From Lentzea atacamensis (lineage in GTDB: Bacteria; Actinomycetota; Actinomycetes; Mycobacteriales; Pseudonocardiaceae): DNA of 64,000 nucleotides. Below the pieces are notes generated by a model. It was not told the origin of the DNA, searched no databases, and worked only from the letters and a program-made list of their open reading frames with translations. Every line of letters starts with the position of its first letter. Positions within the stretch are counted from its first letter, which is position 1. Shown here piece after piece: positions 1 to 9,212 of the stretch. Where the stretch lies: assembly GCF_003269295.1 (NCBI RefSeq), contig NZ_QLTT01000001.1:1569635-1633634 (forward strand). Reading direction: 5' to 3'. The translations under genes were made by a program, and so were the position numbers.

Positions 1-1
1 C

Positions 2-433
2 GACCGCGAACGCGCCGCGATGGACGCGCTCGAGGACGGCACGATCACCGCGGGCGACGTCGTGGTGATCCGCTACGAGGGCCCCAAGGGCGGGCCGGGC
101 ATGCGCGAGATGCTCGCCATCACCGCGGCGATCAAGGGCGCGGGCCTCGGCAAGGACGTCCTGCTGCTCACCGACGGCCGCTTCTCCGGCGGCACCACGG
201 GTCTGTGCGTCGGCCACGTGGCACCGGAGGCGGTCGACGGCGGCCCCATCGCGTTCGTGCGCGACGGCGACCAGATCACGCTGAACGTCGCCGAGGGCAC
301 GCTCGACGTCCACGCCGACCTGGAGAGCCGGCGCGAAGGCTGGGCGCCGCTGCCCCCGCGCTACGAACGCGGCGTGCTCGCCAAGTACGCGAAGCTGGTG
401 GGCTCGGCTTCACGCGGGGCGGTCTGCGACTAG
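2..433 (+). CDS. ilvD: Dihydroxy-acid dehydratase, C-terminal part (cut by window start)
   Basis: Only the last 143 codons are present; the frame is open to the window edge, so the start lies outside. The family dehydrates 2,3-dihydroxy acids to 2-keto acids in valine, leucine and isoleucine synthesis, using an Fe-S cluster and Mg2+. The run [19 protein letters not shown] near the middle is the signature of the IlvD/Edd C-terminal domain, and the segment [10 protein letters not shown] before it is also typical. The stop codon is overlapped by 24 bp by the convergent LysR gene. Assignment to ilvD rather than a sugar-acid dehydratase (edd-like or xylonate type) rests on overall resemblance and is likely but not certain. 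Confidence 0.9.
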   Translation, partial: DRERAAMDALEDGTITAGDVVVIRYEGPKGGPGMREMLAITAAIKGAGLGKDVLLLTDGRFSGGTTGLCVGHVAPEAVDGGPIAFVRDGDQITLNVAEGTLDVHADLESRREGWAPLPPRYERGVLAKYAKLVGSASRGAVCD

Positions 434-1273
434 GGCCGCCGACCGCACGAGTGCGGCGACCGCCGGGGAGTGACTGCTGCGCTGCCAGGCGAGCACCGTG
501 GTGACGTCGGGAGCGTCGACGACGGGCACCGCGACGTGTTCCGGCCACTGCCAGGCGCGGCTCGAAGCGGGGATGACGAGCAGGCACTTGCCCAGCGCCA
601 CGAGCTGAGCGAGCTGCGACTGGGTGCGGACCTCCGGCCCCGGCCCGTCGGGATACGTCCCGTCGAGCCGGGGCCAGCGGGCGATCGGCAGGCCCGGCAC
701 GTCGCTGACCTCCGCCAGCGTGAGCTGATCGCGGGCCGCCAGCGGATGCGCCGCCGGCAGGATCACGACCTGGCCCTCGACGCGGAGGTCCGCGGTGTCG
801 AACCCGGCGAGATCGTCGTACGGGCGATGCATGAGTGCCACGTCGGCCTGCCCGTCGCGCAGCCGGTGTGCCTGCTCGCCGACCTCGCACAGCAGCACCT
901 CGACCGGTGGCGCACCGGGTTCGCCCGCCAGCGCGTCGAGGAGCCGCCGCAGCAGCTCGTGGGACGCCCCCGCCTTCGTGACGAGCACCAGCGGTCGCTT
1001 CGGATCACCGGCCCGGCGCGTCCGGCGCTCAGCGGCGGCGACGGCGTCCAGCGCGGCTCTGGCCTCGCGCAGCAGCACCCGGCCGGCGTCGGTGAGCGCC
1101 GCTCCCCTGCGGTCCCGGTCCAGGAGCTGGACCCCGAGCCGGCGCTCCAGCAGGCGAATCGCGCGTGAGAGCGGCGGCTGGGCGATCCCGAGCCGGTCGG
1201 CGGCACGTCCGAAGTGCAGTTCCTCCGCGACGGCGACGAAATACCTGAGCTCGCGGGTCTCGAGATCGGCCAC
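410..1273 (-). CDS. LysR-family transcriptional regulator
   Basis: The product has 287 residues. An N-terminal winged helix (about residues 4-63, [20 protein letters not shown], then an [13 protein letters not shown] recognition helix) is followed by a LysR substrate-binding domain (about 90-280). The start is the GTG at 1271-1273, which gives the usual short lead-in before the helix-turn-helix; an open frame continues upstream but runs antisense through the SDR gene. It is divergent from the SDR gene, with a large palindrome between them, so the SDR gene is its probable target (inference). The effector is unknown. Its 3' end overlaps ilvD convergently. Confidence 0.88.
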   Translation of the reverse strand: MADLETRELRYFVAVAEELHFGRAADRLGIAQPPLSRAIRLLERRLGVQLLDRDRRGAALTDAGRVLLREARAALDAVAAAERRTRRAGDPKRPLVLVTKAGASHELLRRLLDALAGEPGAPPVEVLLCEVGEQAHRLRDGQADVALMHRPYDDLAGFDTADLRVEGQVVILPAAHPLAARDQLTLAEVSDVPGLPIARWPRLDGTYPDGPGPEVRTQSQLAQLVALGKCLLVIPASSRAWQWPEHVAVPVVDAPDVTTVLAWQRSSHSPAVAALVRSAALVADRPA

Positions 1274-1284
1274 CGGACCGAGCC

Positions 1285-1317
1285 TACGCTCTGATACCCG
1301 CTGAGTATCAGAGCGTA
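1285..1317. promoter_or_regulatory. 33-bp perfect palindrome, probable LysR operator
   Basis: Two 13-bp arms (TACGCTCTGATAC at 1285-1297 and its exact complement GTATCAGAGCGTA at 1305-1317) are separated by 7 bp. The site lies 12 bp upstream of the LysR start and 50 bp upstream of the SDR start. It contains T-N11-A-type spacing expected for LysR proteins. Its perfection is unusual for this family. Confidence 0.7.
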
Positions 1318-1366
1318 CTGAACCGATCTTGGACAGTGAAGGTGCTCCGCGCCGACCATTGATCAG

Positions 1367-2083
1367 GTGAAGGACACGAAGATCGCGCTGGTCACCGGCG
1401 CGAACAAGGGAATCGGTTTCGCCATCGCGCAGGGCCTCGGAGCGCTCGGTTTCGCGGTCGCGGTGGGCGCACGCGACGACGTCCGGTGCAAGGAAGCTGT
1501 CGAACGGCTGCGCGCCACGGGCATCGACGCCTTCGGAGTCGCCCTCGACGTCACCTCCGACGACAGCGTCACCGCGGCAGCAACCGCCATCGAACAGACG
1601 ACCGGACGGCTCGACGTGCTCGTCAACAACGCGGGCATCGGCGGCCGGACCGACGGTGGCGCACAGGACCCGGCGACGCTCGATCTCGACGTCGTCCGCA
1701 CGGTCCTCGACACGAACGTCCTCGGTGTCGTCCGGGTGACGAACGCGCTGCTCCCGCTGCTCCGCCGCGCGACATCGCCCCGCATCGTCAACGTCTCGAG
1801 CAACATGGGCTCGCTGGCACTGCGGACCGGTCCGATCATGGCCGCGTATGCGCCGTCGAAGTCGATGCTCAACAGCCTCACGGTTCAGTACGCGCGCGCA
1901 TTCGCTGACACCGGCATCATCGTGAACGCCTGCTGCCCCGGCTACGTCGCGACCGACTTCACCGGGTTCGCCGGTCTGCGGACACCCGAGCAGGGTGCCG
2001 CGATCGCGATCCGGCTCGCCACCCTCCCGGACGACGGCCCGCGCGGCGGGTTCTTCGACGACGAGGGCGTCGTCCCCTGGTGA
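1367..2083 (+). CDS. Short-chain dehydrogenase/reductase
   Basis: The product has 238 residues and is a classical NAD(P)-dependent SDR with a Rossmann fold. Visible motifs are the cofactor loop TGANKGIG (about residues 10-17), NNAG (about 88-91), the catalytic Ser in NVSSNMGS, and the YAPSK catalytic pair (about 160-164). Residues just after the loop do not allow a firm NADH or NADPH call. The chosen start is GTG at 1367, directly ahead of the first beta strand; no convincing ribosome binding site precedes it. It is divergent from a LysR regulator across a perfect palindrome, which suggests inducible expression. The substrate cannot be told. Confidence 0.88.
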   Translation: MKDTKIALVTGANKGIGFAIAQGLGALGFAVAVGARDDVRCKEAVERLRATGIDAFGVALDVTSDDSVTAAATAIEQTTGRLDVLVNNAGIGGRTDGGAQDPATLDLDVVRTVLDTNVLGVVRVTNALLPLLRRATSPRIVNVSSNMGSLALRTGPIMAAYAPSKSMLNSLTVQYARAFADTGIIVNACCPGYVATDFTGFAGLRTPEQGAAIAIRLATLPDDGPRGGFFDDEGVVPW

Positions 2084-2165
2084 ACAAGGGTCACTCACTC
2101 GACTGAATTGCCGTGCGGGCACGGTCACCTCATCAGAGGGCACCGGCGACCGGCCCCGCGGCGGC

Positions 2166-2171
2166 GGGTAC
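2166..2171 (+). promoter_or_regulatory. GGGTAC, possible SigB-type -10 element
   Basis: The hexamer GGGTAC lies 43 bp before the start of the DUF2382 gene, a family often under general-stress control. No good GTTT-like -35 element sits 14-16 bp upstream, so the call is weak. Better examples are at 14521-14543 and 15061-15085. Confidence 0.3.
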
Positions 2172-2213
2172 CTCGCGATGGCAAGCCGACAGCCAACGCG
2201 GAAGGACAGCGCG

Positions 2214-2945
2214 ATGATCGATCAGACGCAAGTTGAGACTCTGTACGACTGCGACGTGATCGACAACAAGGGCGAGAAGATCGGTTCGGTCAAGCAGGTG
2301 TGGCTCGAGGACGGCACCGGCACACCGATGTGGGCCGAGGTCCACACCGGACTGTTCGGCATGAAGGAGAGCTTCGTCCCGATTCAGCAGGGACAGGTGG
2401 CGGGTGGCGCGATCACCGTCCCCGTCGCCAAGGAGCAGGTGAAGGACGCGCCGAGCGTGCACACCTCGGGCAACCACATGTCGGACGAGGAGCAGGAGGC
2501 GCTCTGCCGGCACTACGGGTTGATCCCGAAGGCGAAGACCGGTGAGCACGACCGGCTCGACGGCAGGCGCGGCAGGGGTGACGCGGCCGAGGTGACGCTC
2601 TCGGAGGAGAAGCTCGACGTCGGCACCCGCAAGGTCGAGGAAGGCCGGGTGCGGCTGGTCAAACACACGGTCACCGAACAGCGCAATGTCACCGTGCCGG
2701 TGACGCACGAGGAAGTCCGGGTGGTCCGTGAGCCCGCGCAGGGCGGCACGGGCAGGGCGTTCGCCGACGAACAGGCGGAGGTCACGCTGCACCGCGAGGA
2801 ACCGGTGGTGCGCAAGCACACGGAGGCCGTAGAACGGGTCCGGCTGGAGAAGGACGCGGTCACCGAGCAGAAGAGCGTCAAGGGCGAGGTCCGCAAGGAA
2901 CGCGTCGAGGTCGAGCGCGACGACGAACCGCGCGGCCGTCGCTGA
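2214..2945 (+). CDS. PRC-barrel and DUF2382 (YsnF-like) stress protein
   Basis: The product has 243 residues. The start is ATG at 2214 with GGACAG about 8 bp upstream. An N-terminal PRC-barrel-like domain (about residues 5-90, beginning with DCDVIDNKGEKIGSVKQVW) is followed by a charged, repetitive DUF2382 domain (about 118-230) with recurring units such as VTLSEEKLDVGTRKVEEGRV and VTLHREEPVVRKHTEAVE. There is no signal peptide or membrane segment. Proteins of this build occur in soil bacteria and are usually stress-linked; their biochemical role is not established. A bidirectional terminator separates it from the convergent ligase gene. Confidence 0.88.
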   Translation: MIDQTQVETLYDCDVIDNKGEKIGSVKQVWLEDGTGTPMWAEVHTGLFGMKESFVPIQQGQVAGGAITVPVAKEQVKDAPSVHTSGNHMSDEEQEALCRHYGLIPKAKTGEHDRLDGRRGRGDAAEVTLSEEKLDVGTRKVEEGRVRLVKHTVTEQRNVTVPVTHEEVRVVREPAQGGTGRAFADEQAEVTLHREEPVVRKHTEAVERVRLEKDAVTEQKSVKGEVRKERVEVERDDEPRGRR

Positions 2946-2955
2946 AGTGACGCCG

Positions 2956-2992
2956 AGCGAGCCGCCCACCACTTCCGCCGGTGGGCGGCTCG

Positions 2993-2994
<2 letters not shown>
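2956..2994. terminator. Bidirectional hairpin terminator
   Basis: A perfect 15-bp stem (2956-2970 with 2980-2994, arms AGCGAGCCGCCCACC and its complement) with a 9-nt loop lies between convergent genes. It has no T-tract, as is usual in actinobacteria. It reaches into the stop codon of the ligase gene. Confidence 0.8.
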
Positions 2995-4588
<1,594 letters not shown>

Positions 4589-4600
4589 TGCTCTCCCCTT

Positions 4601-4621
4601 CTCTGGAGCGTCGCTCCAGAG
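4601..4621. promoter_or_regulatory. 21-bp perfect palindrome, probable TetR operator
   Basis: Arms CTCTGGAGCG and CGCTCCAGAG flank a single central T. The site lies between the divergent ligase and TetR genes, 12 bp and 16 bp from their starts. It would block both promoters when bound. Confidence 0.75.
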
Positions 4622-4637
4622 CGGTACTCTAACCCGC

Positions 4638-5177
4638 ATGGCCGACCGAAGACAGTCCCTCCTGGACGCGGCGCTGAAGCTCGTCGAAGAGGGCGGCCTG
4701 GACGCCGTGACGATCGCAGCACTGACCGAGCGATCCGGCATGTCGAACGGCAGCATCTACCACCACTTCGGCAGCCGCGCGGGCGTGTTCGCACAGCTCT
4801 ACGCCGACAGCTACGCCCGCTGCGTCGCCGCGATGCTGCCCGCGCTGGACTCGCGCCCCGCCTGTCCCGCCGTGCGCGACCTGACGTTGCACTACCTCGA
4901 CTGGGTGGCCGCGAACCCGAGCCGCGCCCGGTTCCTGTACGCCGCGCCGGGCCACGCAGACCCGTCGGTCAAGCAGGCGGAGTTCGCCCCCGTGATGTCG
5001 TGGTTCCTCGACCGCATGGCTTCCGGCGAAGTGCGCTCGGTGCCGCCGTGGGCGCTCGAACCGGTGGTGATGGGCCCTGCGCACGAGTCGGTGCGCCGGT
5101 TCCTGCTGGGGGTGTTCGACCTGAACGAGGCCCGCGAGATCATCGCGGACGCCGTCTGGGCCGTGCTGAAGCCCTAG
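4638..5177 (+). CDS. TetR-family transcriptional regulator
   Basis: The product has 179 residues. The N-terminal helix-turn-helix spans about residues 5-50 (TIAALTERSGMSNGSIYHHF is typical of the family); the rest is a helical ligand-binding domain containing RARFLYAAPGHADPS. The start is ATG at 4638, a few residues before the first helix. It is divergent from an acyl-CoA ligase with a shared palindrome, a layout common for fatty-acid-responsive TetR proteins. Its stop codon overlaps the convergent 56-residue gene by 4 bp (CTAG). Confidence 0.9.
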   Translation: MADRRQSLLDAALKLVEEGGLDAVTIAALTERSGMSNGSIYHHFGSRAGVFAQLYADSYARCVAAMLPALDSRPACPAVRDLTLHYLDWVAANPSRARFLYAAPGHADPSVKQAEFAPVMSWFLDRMASGEVRSVPPWALEPVVMGPAHESVRRFLLGVFDLNEAREIIADAVWAVLKP

Positions 5178-5344
5178 TCCTCTTTCGGCGCTCGCCCGCG
5201 AATGACGATGCCGCCGTCGAACGAGAGGTCGCCGTCGACCCGGCCCAGCTGCACCACGGTCCCGGACACCTTGCCCCGCACGACGTTGGTGACGTCCTCG
5301 TCGGTCTGCACGATCTCGAACTCGTCCGCTTCATCTCCAGTCAT
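5174..5344 (-). CDS. 56-residue protein with RHIM-like (BASS3-like) motif
   Basis: A short frame from ATG at 5342-5344 to TAG at 5174. The first 20 residues are acidic. They are followed by regularly spaced glycines and hydrophobics: NVVRGKVSGTVVQLGRVDG at residues 20-38, then DLSF. The pattern N-x-V-x-G-x-V-x-G-x-VVQ-x-G-x-V-x-G-x-L-x-F is, from memory, that of bacterial amyloid-signalling motifs related to RHIM, whose core is V/I-Q-V/I/L-G; here VVQLG. Such motifs usually sit on NLR-like ATPases or their effectors; none is adjacent here. It is divergent from the AlkB gene, with a LexA box between, and overlaps the TetR stop by CTAG. The gene is likely real; the function is inferred. Confidence 0.7.
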   Translation of the reverse strand: MTGDEADEFEIVQTDEDVTNVVRGKVSGTVVQLGRVDGDLSFDGGIVIRGRAPKED

Positions 5345-5381
5345 ACCTGCAACATCACCTCAGACCGCAGTTCGTTAGCCA

Positions 5382-5397
5382 TAGAACACATGTTCGA
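5382..5397. promoter_or_regulatory. LexA (SOS) box
   Basis: The 16-mer TAGAACACATGTTCGA matches the actinobacterial LexA consensus TCGAAC-N4-GTTCGA at every specified position except the second base. It lies in the 66-bp gap between the 56-residue protein (minus) and the AlkB-type dioxygenase (plus). It overlaps or abuts the AlkB -10 region, so LexA binding would block that promoter. Confidence 0.8.
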
Positions 5398-5398
5398 T

Positions 5399-5404
5399 TA
5401 TGCT
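5399..5404 (+). promoter_or_regulatory. -10 element of a leaderless AlkB promoter
   Basis: TATGCT lies 6 bp before the ATG at 5411, so transcription would start at or next to the start codon. This supports ATG 5411 over the in-frame ATG at 5390, which falls inside the LexA box. Confidence 0.5.
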
Positions 5405-5410
5405 GCTGGT

Positions 5411-6019
5411 ATGCGCCAGGGATCACTGTTCGACCTGGAGGCGGAGCCCGCACTGGCTCCGCTTGCCCCACGCCGCACCGAACTGGGCCACGGCGCGTGG
5501 ATCGACGTCCAGCCGGGCTGGCTCGCCGGCGCCGACGCCCTCTTCGACCAGCTCGTCGCCGAGGTGCCGTGGCGCGCCGAACGCCGCCAGATGTACGACA
5601 ACGTGGTCGACGTGCCGCGCCTGCTCTGCTTCTACAGCGGCGCGCTGCCGTTCGACGTGCTCACCACCGCTCGTGACGTGCTTTCTTCTTACTACTTGCC
5701 CGAGCTGAAGGAACCGTTCACCACTGCGGGCCTTTGCCACTACCGCGACGGGCGCGACAGCGTGGCCTGGCACGGCGACACGATCGGCCGGGGGCAGACC
5801 GAGGACACGATGGTCGCGATCCTGTCCGTGGGCACACCGCGGGCGTTGTTGCTGCGACCGCGTGGTGGCGGTGAGACGCACAAGTACGCGCTGGGGCACG
5901 GCGATCTGCTCGTGATGGGTGGGTCGTGCCAGCGGACGTGGGAGCACGCCGTCCCCAAGACCGCGAAAGCCGTAGGACCGAGGATCAGCGTGCAGTTCCG
6001 TCCGCGCGGGGTCCGCTAG
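5411..6019 (+). CDS. AlkB-type 2-oxoglutarate/Fe(II)-dependent DNA repair dioxygenase
   Basis: The product has 202 residues. It should demethylate alkylated bases oxidatively in the cytoplasm. The iron-binding triad is visible as WHGD (His121, Asp123) and WEHAVPK (His179), and the 2-oxoglutarate arginine in RISVQFR (Arg191/Arg197). The segment MYDNVVDVPR (about 61-70) is typical of AlkB homologues. The start at 5411 is favoured because the -10 element is 6 bp upstream and the earlier ATG lies in the LexA box. The box predicts induction by DNA damage. It is convergent with the next gene, overlapping by 4 bp (CTAG). Confidence 0.88.
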   Translation: MRQGSLFDLEAEPALAPLAPRRTELGHGAWIDVQPGWLAGADALFDQLVAEVPWRAERRQMYDNVVDVPRLLCFYSGALPFDVLTTARDVLSSYYLPELKEPFTTAGLCHYRDGRDSVAWHGDTIGRGQTEDTMVAILSVGTPRALLLRPRGGGETHKYALGHGDLLVMGGSCQRTWEHAVPKTAKAVGPRISVQFRPRGVR

Positions 6020-7617
6020 ATCACGTCGACGAACACCGGATTGGCGTAGAACCAGAGATCGGCCCACGGGTCCGAGTTCGCGATCTCGTCGATCATCGGG
6101 TCGCCCGACGACGTCAGGCGCTTGCCGTCGCTCCCCCTCAGCCGCAGGTAGAACGCCCGCTCGACACCCGCGAACGTGTGCGTGAACCGGATCCTGCCCC
6201 GCCGCGGCACCTCGAACGTCTTCACGACCGACGTCTCCGGCGCCACGAAGAGGTCGCGGTCGGACGAAGGACCGGTCACCGGGCCCGAGATCAGGTCGAC
6301 CTTGGCCAGGACGGGCGTGGCACCCGAGAAGTTCGGCCCGGCGGCGCGGTCGATCTCGATCGTCACCTCGACGTCGCCGCCGCGGCGCACGAACGTCCGC
6401 CCGCCCAGCGTCACGCCGCGCAGGTCGTCACGTGAGCGCACGCGCAGCGAAAGGCCGTCGATCAGCCTGCCGTGCACCGTCACGACCTTGCCCGACTGCA
6501 GACCGCGCATGACGTCCACATAGGACTTCGACCGCGCGCCCACCACGTTCGCGCCGTACTGGCCGGGGAAGAAGTCGCCGTAGCCGGTCTGCCGGACACC
6601 GGAGTCGATCGGCGCGCCCTTCGAACCCGTTGTGGCGTAGTCCTGTTTGCCGGGCGTCAGCGTGTCGCCGAGGACCTGGTGGACGTCCGAGTTCGCGGTG
6701 ATCCACCACGGCCTGCCCTCGGCCAGCAGCGCGTCCCACAGGCCGCCGACGCGAGCGGTCATCCAGTCGAAGCCGCCGTGCGTGCGGTAGGACTCCATCG
6801 GGTAGCCGGGGAAGGAGTCCGCCAGCGGCGCCGCGAGGTCGTAGTAGCCGCGCGCCCTGCCGGGACCGCCCGCCACCTTCGAGATGCCCGCCGCCTGATG
6901 GCCGGGCGCGCCCTCCATGCCCACGGCGACGGACGGGGCCGCGTCCCGCCAGCCGCGCAGCTCGTGCGGGCTGTCGAGGCCGCGCCGGGCCGGGTGGTTC
7001 GCGAACATCAGCGCGATCTCGGTCCGTCCGGAGAGGACCTGCGCCTCCAGGTACCGCAGCGCCGCCAGTGCGAGCGGCTCGGTGTTGCCGGCGATGCGGC
7101 CGTCGTAGGAGAGCTCGAACGCCTTGAGGATGTCGGTGGTGTGCTTGCCGGGCGGCAGGAACACCGTGGCGTGCTCCGCGCCGGGGATGTTCCACTCGAG
7201 GCCCTGGTAGACCAGCACGTCGCGCTGCGCACGACGCGCGCGTTCGATGTCCGGCGCGACCTGGTCGATGGAGAACTTCTGATGCGCGGGACCGCCGTGG
7301 TCGGTGATCACGACCCAGTCGAGCCCGAACTCGCGGGCCTTCCGCACCTGGTGCTCGATCGGATACTGACCGTCGTCGGAGTACTGCGTGTGGATGTGGT
7401 GGTCGCCCGCGTACCAGCGCTCACCGCCGCCCCACGGGTTGACCGGGACGTGAGCCTCGGCCGTGCCCGAACCGGCGACGACGGCACCGGCCGCGATGCC
7501 CAGTCCGGCGAGGAACTTGCGGCGCTCGACCGACGAGGGACGGTCGTCCTCGGGGTCGAGCCAGCTGCCCTCGACCGGCTCGACGTCGTGGTGGTGATGA
7601 TCGTGTGAGTGGGACAT
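6016..7617 (-). CDS. Tat-exported CehA/McbA-type PHP metallohydrolase
   Basis: The product has 533 residues. The N terminus is histidine-rich (HSHDHHHH, residues 3-10), followed by a Tat signal (ERRKFLAGLGIAAGAVVAG, about 32-50) ending near AEAHV. The PHP metal-binding motifs are visible: DHHIHTQYSDDG, ITDHGG, FANHP and ITANSDVH. CehA/McbA relatives act on esters such as carbaryl, but most exported members are uncharacterised, so the substrate is unknown. The start is the ATG at 7615-7617. The histidine cluster may help load metal before export (inference). The stop overlaps the AlkB stop by CTAG. Confidence 0.85.
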   Translation of the reverse strand: MSHSHDHHHHDVEPVEGSWLDPEDDRPSSVERRKFLAGLGIAAGAVVAGSGTAEAHVPVNPWGGGERWYAGDHHIHTQYSDDGQYPIEHQVRKAREFGLDWVVITDHGGPAHQKFSIDQVAPDIERARRAQRDVLVYQGLEWNIPGAEHATVFLPPGKHTTDILKAFELSYDGRIAGNTEPLALAALRYLEAQVLSGRTEIALMFANHPARRGLDSPHELRGWRDAAPSVAVGMEGAPGHQAAGISKVAGGPGRARGYYDLAAPLADSFPGYPMESYRTHGGFDWMTARVGGLWDALLAEGRPWWITANSDVHQVLGDTLTPGKQDYATTGSKGAPIDSGVRQTGYGDFFPGQYGANVVGARSKSYVDVMRGLQSGKVVTVHGRLIDGLSLRVRSRDDLRGVTLGGRTFVRRGGDVEVTIEIDRAAGPNFSGATPVLAKVDLISGPVTGPSSDRDLFVAPETSVVKTFEVPRRGRIRFTHTFAGVERAFYLRLRGSDGKRLTSSGDPMIDEIANSDPWADLWFYANPVFVDVI

Positions 7618-7689
7618 GTGCAAGATCTCAACCGGTGAACCTGTCACCACCGATGAACGGCGAATGAACCTTGGTACCGGGAAATTCGT

Positions 7690-9075
7690 TCACACGGCCT
7701 GAACGGCCAGCAGCGCGAGGTCGTCGTGATCGTCGCGGTCGAGCCACTTGAGCACGGCCTCCTCGCAGCGCCGCGAGATCTCCTCGGCCGACTGGCCCTT
7801 GCACTCCTTCAGCACGGCCCGCAGCCGCTGCTCGCCGAACAGTTCGGTGCGGTCGGTGTGCGCGCGGGCTTCGGTGAAGCCGTCGGAGTACACCACCAGC
7901 GTGTCGCCGGGTGCCAGCGTCACCTGCTCGCCGTGGAACCGGACGTCGGACAGGATGCCGACGATCGCGCCGGGCGCGCTGACGTCCTGCACGGTGCCGT
8001 CCGCGCGCAGGATCAACGGCGCCGGGTGCCCGCCGGAGGCGAGCGAGAGCCGCACTCCCCCTGACGACAACGGCACCAGTTCGCCCACGACGATCGTGGT
8101 GAAGAGCTTGGAACCGGTGGCGCGCAACGAGGTGTTCAGCAGGTGCAGCAGCCGCACCGGGTTCGTCTCGACGAGCGACAGCGCCTGCAGCGACTGCCGC
8201 ACACGTCCACTGTGGACCGCCGCCTCCAGGCCGTGGCCGCAGACGTCGCCGAGAGCGAACGTCGCCGTGCCGTCCGTGCGCGGGTGGACGTCGTAGAAGT
8301 CGCCGCCGACCAGCGCGCGCTGGTGGGCCGGGATGAACACCGACCCCATCGCCACGCCACGCACCTCGGGCAGCGGCAACGGCAGCAACGCCGAGCGAAG
8401 CACGTCGATCGTCCGCTGCTGCTCGGTCAGTCTCGACGCGGACTCGAGCGCCACGGCCGCGTGCTTGCCGAACAACCGGACACGTTCGATGTCGTTGGGG
8501 GCGAATTCACCCTGTCGCAGTACGACCAGAGCACCACCGACACCCAGAGGCACGGCGAGGGCGCAGCCGAAGTCGTCCGGCACGCCCCAGCTACCTTCAC
8601 CCAATGAGGTGATCCTGGTGAGCGTCGAGGTGCCCGTCAGCACCTCCGTCAGCACGCTGGCCCGGCGCGGCGTCCGGGAGACCGTGGGTTCGCCACCGCC
8701 ACAGCGCCACCACTCCAGACGGTCGCGTGTGGCCGGCACGACGGCGACGCAGTGCTCCCCCAGCAGCTCCGCGGCGAGCTGCACGATGGTCCTCAGCGTG
8801 TCCTGCCGGGAACTGCCGCTCGCGAGCCGCAGATGGGCGTGGTCGAGCGTGGAGTCGGTGAAGTACCAGGCGCTCCAGCCCTCGCCGAGGTCGTGCTGAC
8901 GGCCCGCGACGTGCACGTCGAAGTGCTCGCCCAGGCACAGCCGGGGGAACCGGTCGGCGGCCGCGGCGTTGCGCACGCGCACCACTCCGGCGGGGTCCAC
9001 GACGAAGACGGCTTCGCGGAGCCCGTCCACCAGGCGCTGCCAGCCGTCGAGGTCGATGCCCACGGCGCTGCTCAT
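7690..9075 (-). CDS. RsbU-like PP2C serine phosphatase with PAS and GAF domains
   Basis: The product has 461 residues. A PAS-like N terminus (about 12-90, LREAVFVVDPAGVVRVRNAA) is followed by a GAF domain (about 95-225) and a SpoIIE/PP2C catalytic domain (about 245-458). Metal-binding motifs are visible as GGDFYDV, LGDVCGHGLEAA and VYSDGFTEA. Such enzymes dephosphorylate STAS anti-sigma antagonists and so release sigma factors. It has no membrane segment. It is divergent from the multi-HAMP kinase and about 5 kb from two STAS proteins and an RsbW-like kinase, so a shared partner-switching pathway is likely (inference). Confidence 0.9.
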   Translation of the reverse strand: MSSAVGIDLDGWQRLVDGLREAVFVVDPAGVVRVRNAAAADRFPRLCLGEHFDVHVAGRQHDLGEGWSAWYFTDSTLDHAHLRLASGSSRQDTLRTIVQLAAELLGEHCVAVVPATRDRLEWWRCGGGEPTVSRTPRRASVLTEVLTGTSTLTRITSLGEGSWGVPDDFGCALAVPLGVGGALVVLRQGEFAPNDIERVRLFGKHAAVALESASRLTEQQRTIDVLRSALLPLPLPEVRGVAMGSVFIPAHQRALVGGDFYDVHPRTDGTATFALGDVCGHGLEAAVHSGRVRQSLQALSLVETNPVRLLHLLNTSLRATGSKLFTTIVVGELVPLSSGGVRLSLASGGHPAPLILRADGTVQDVSAPGAIVGILSDVRFHGEQVTLAPGDTLVVYSDGFTEARAHTDRTELFGEQRLRAVLKECKGQSAEEISRRCEEAVLKWLDRDDHDDLALLAVQAV

Positions 9076-9212
9076 CCGTTTTTGTCCAGCGCACTCGGCC
9101 GAATCATCACGGCCTCCTGCGGGTAGTTGGCGTGCATCGCGGCATCAAGTTACCTCGCTCCCAACCTAACGTGGCAGGCTTGGCTGCGACCACCGAGGCA
9201 CGGAGGCTTGGA

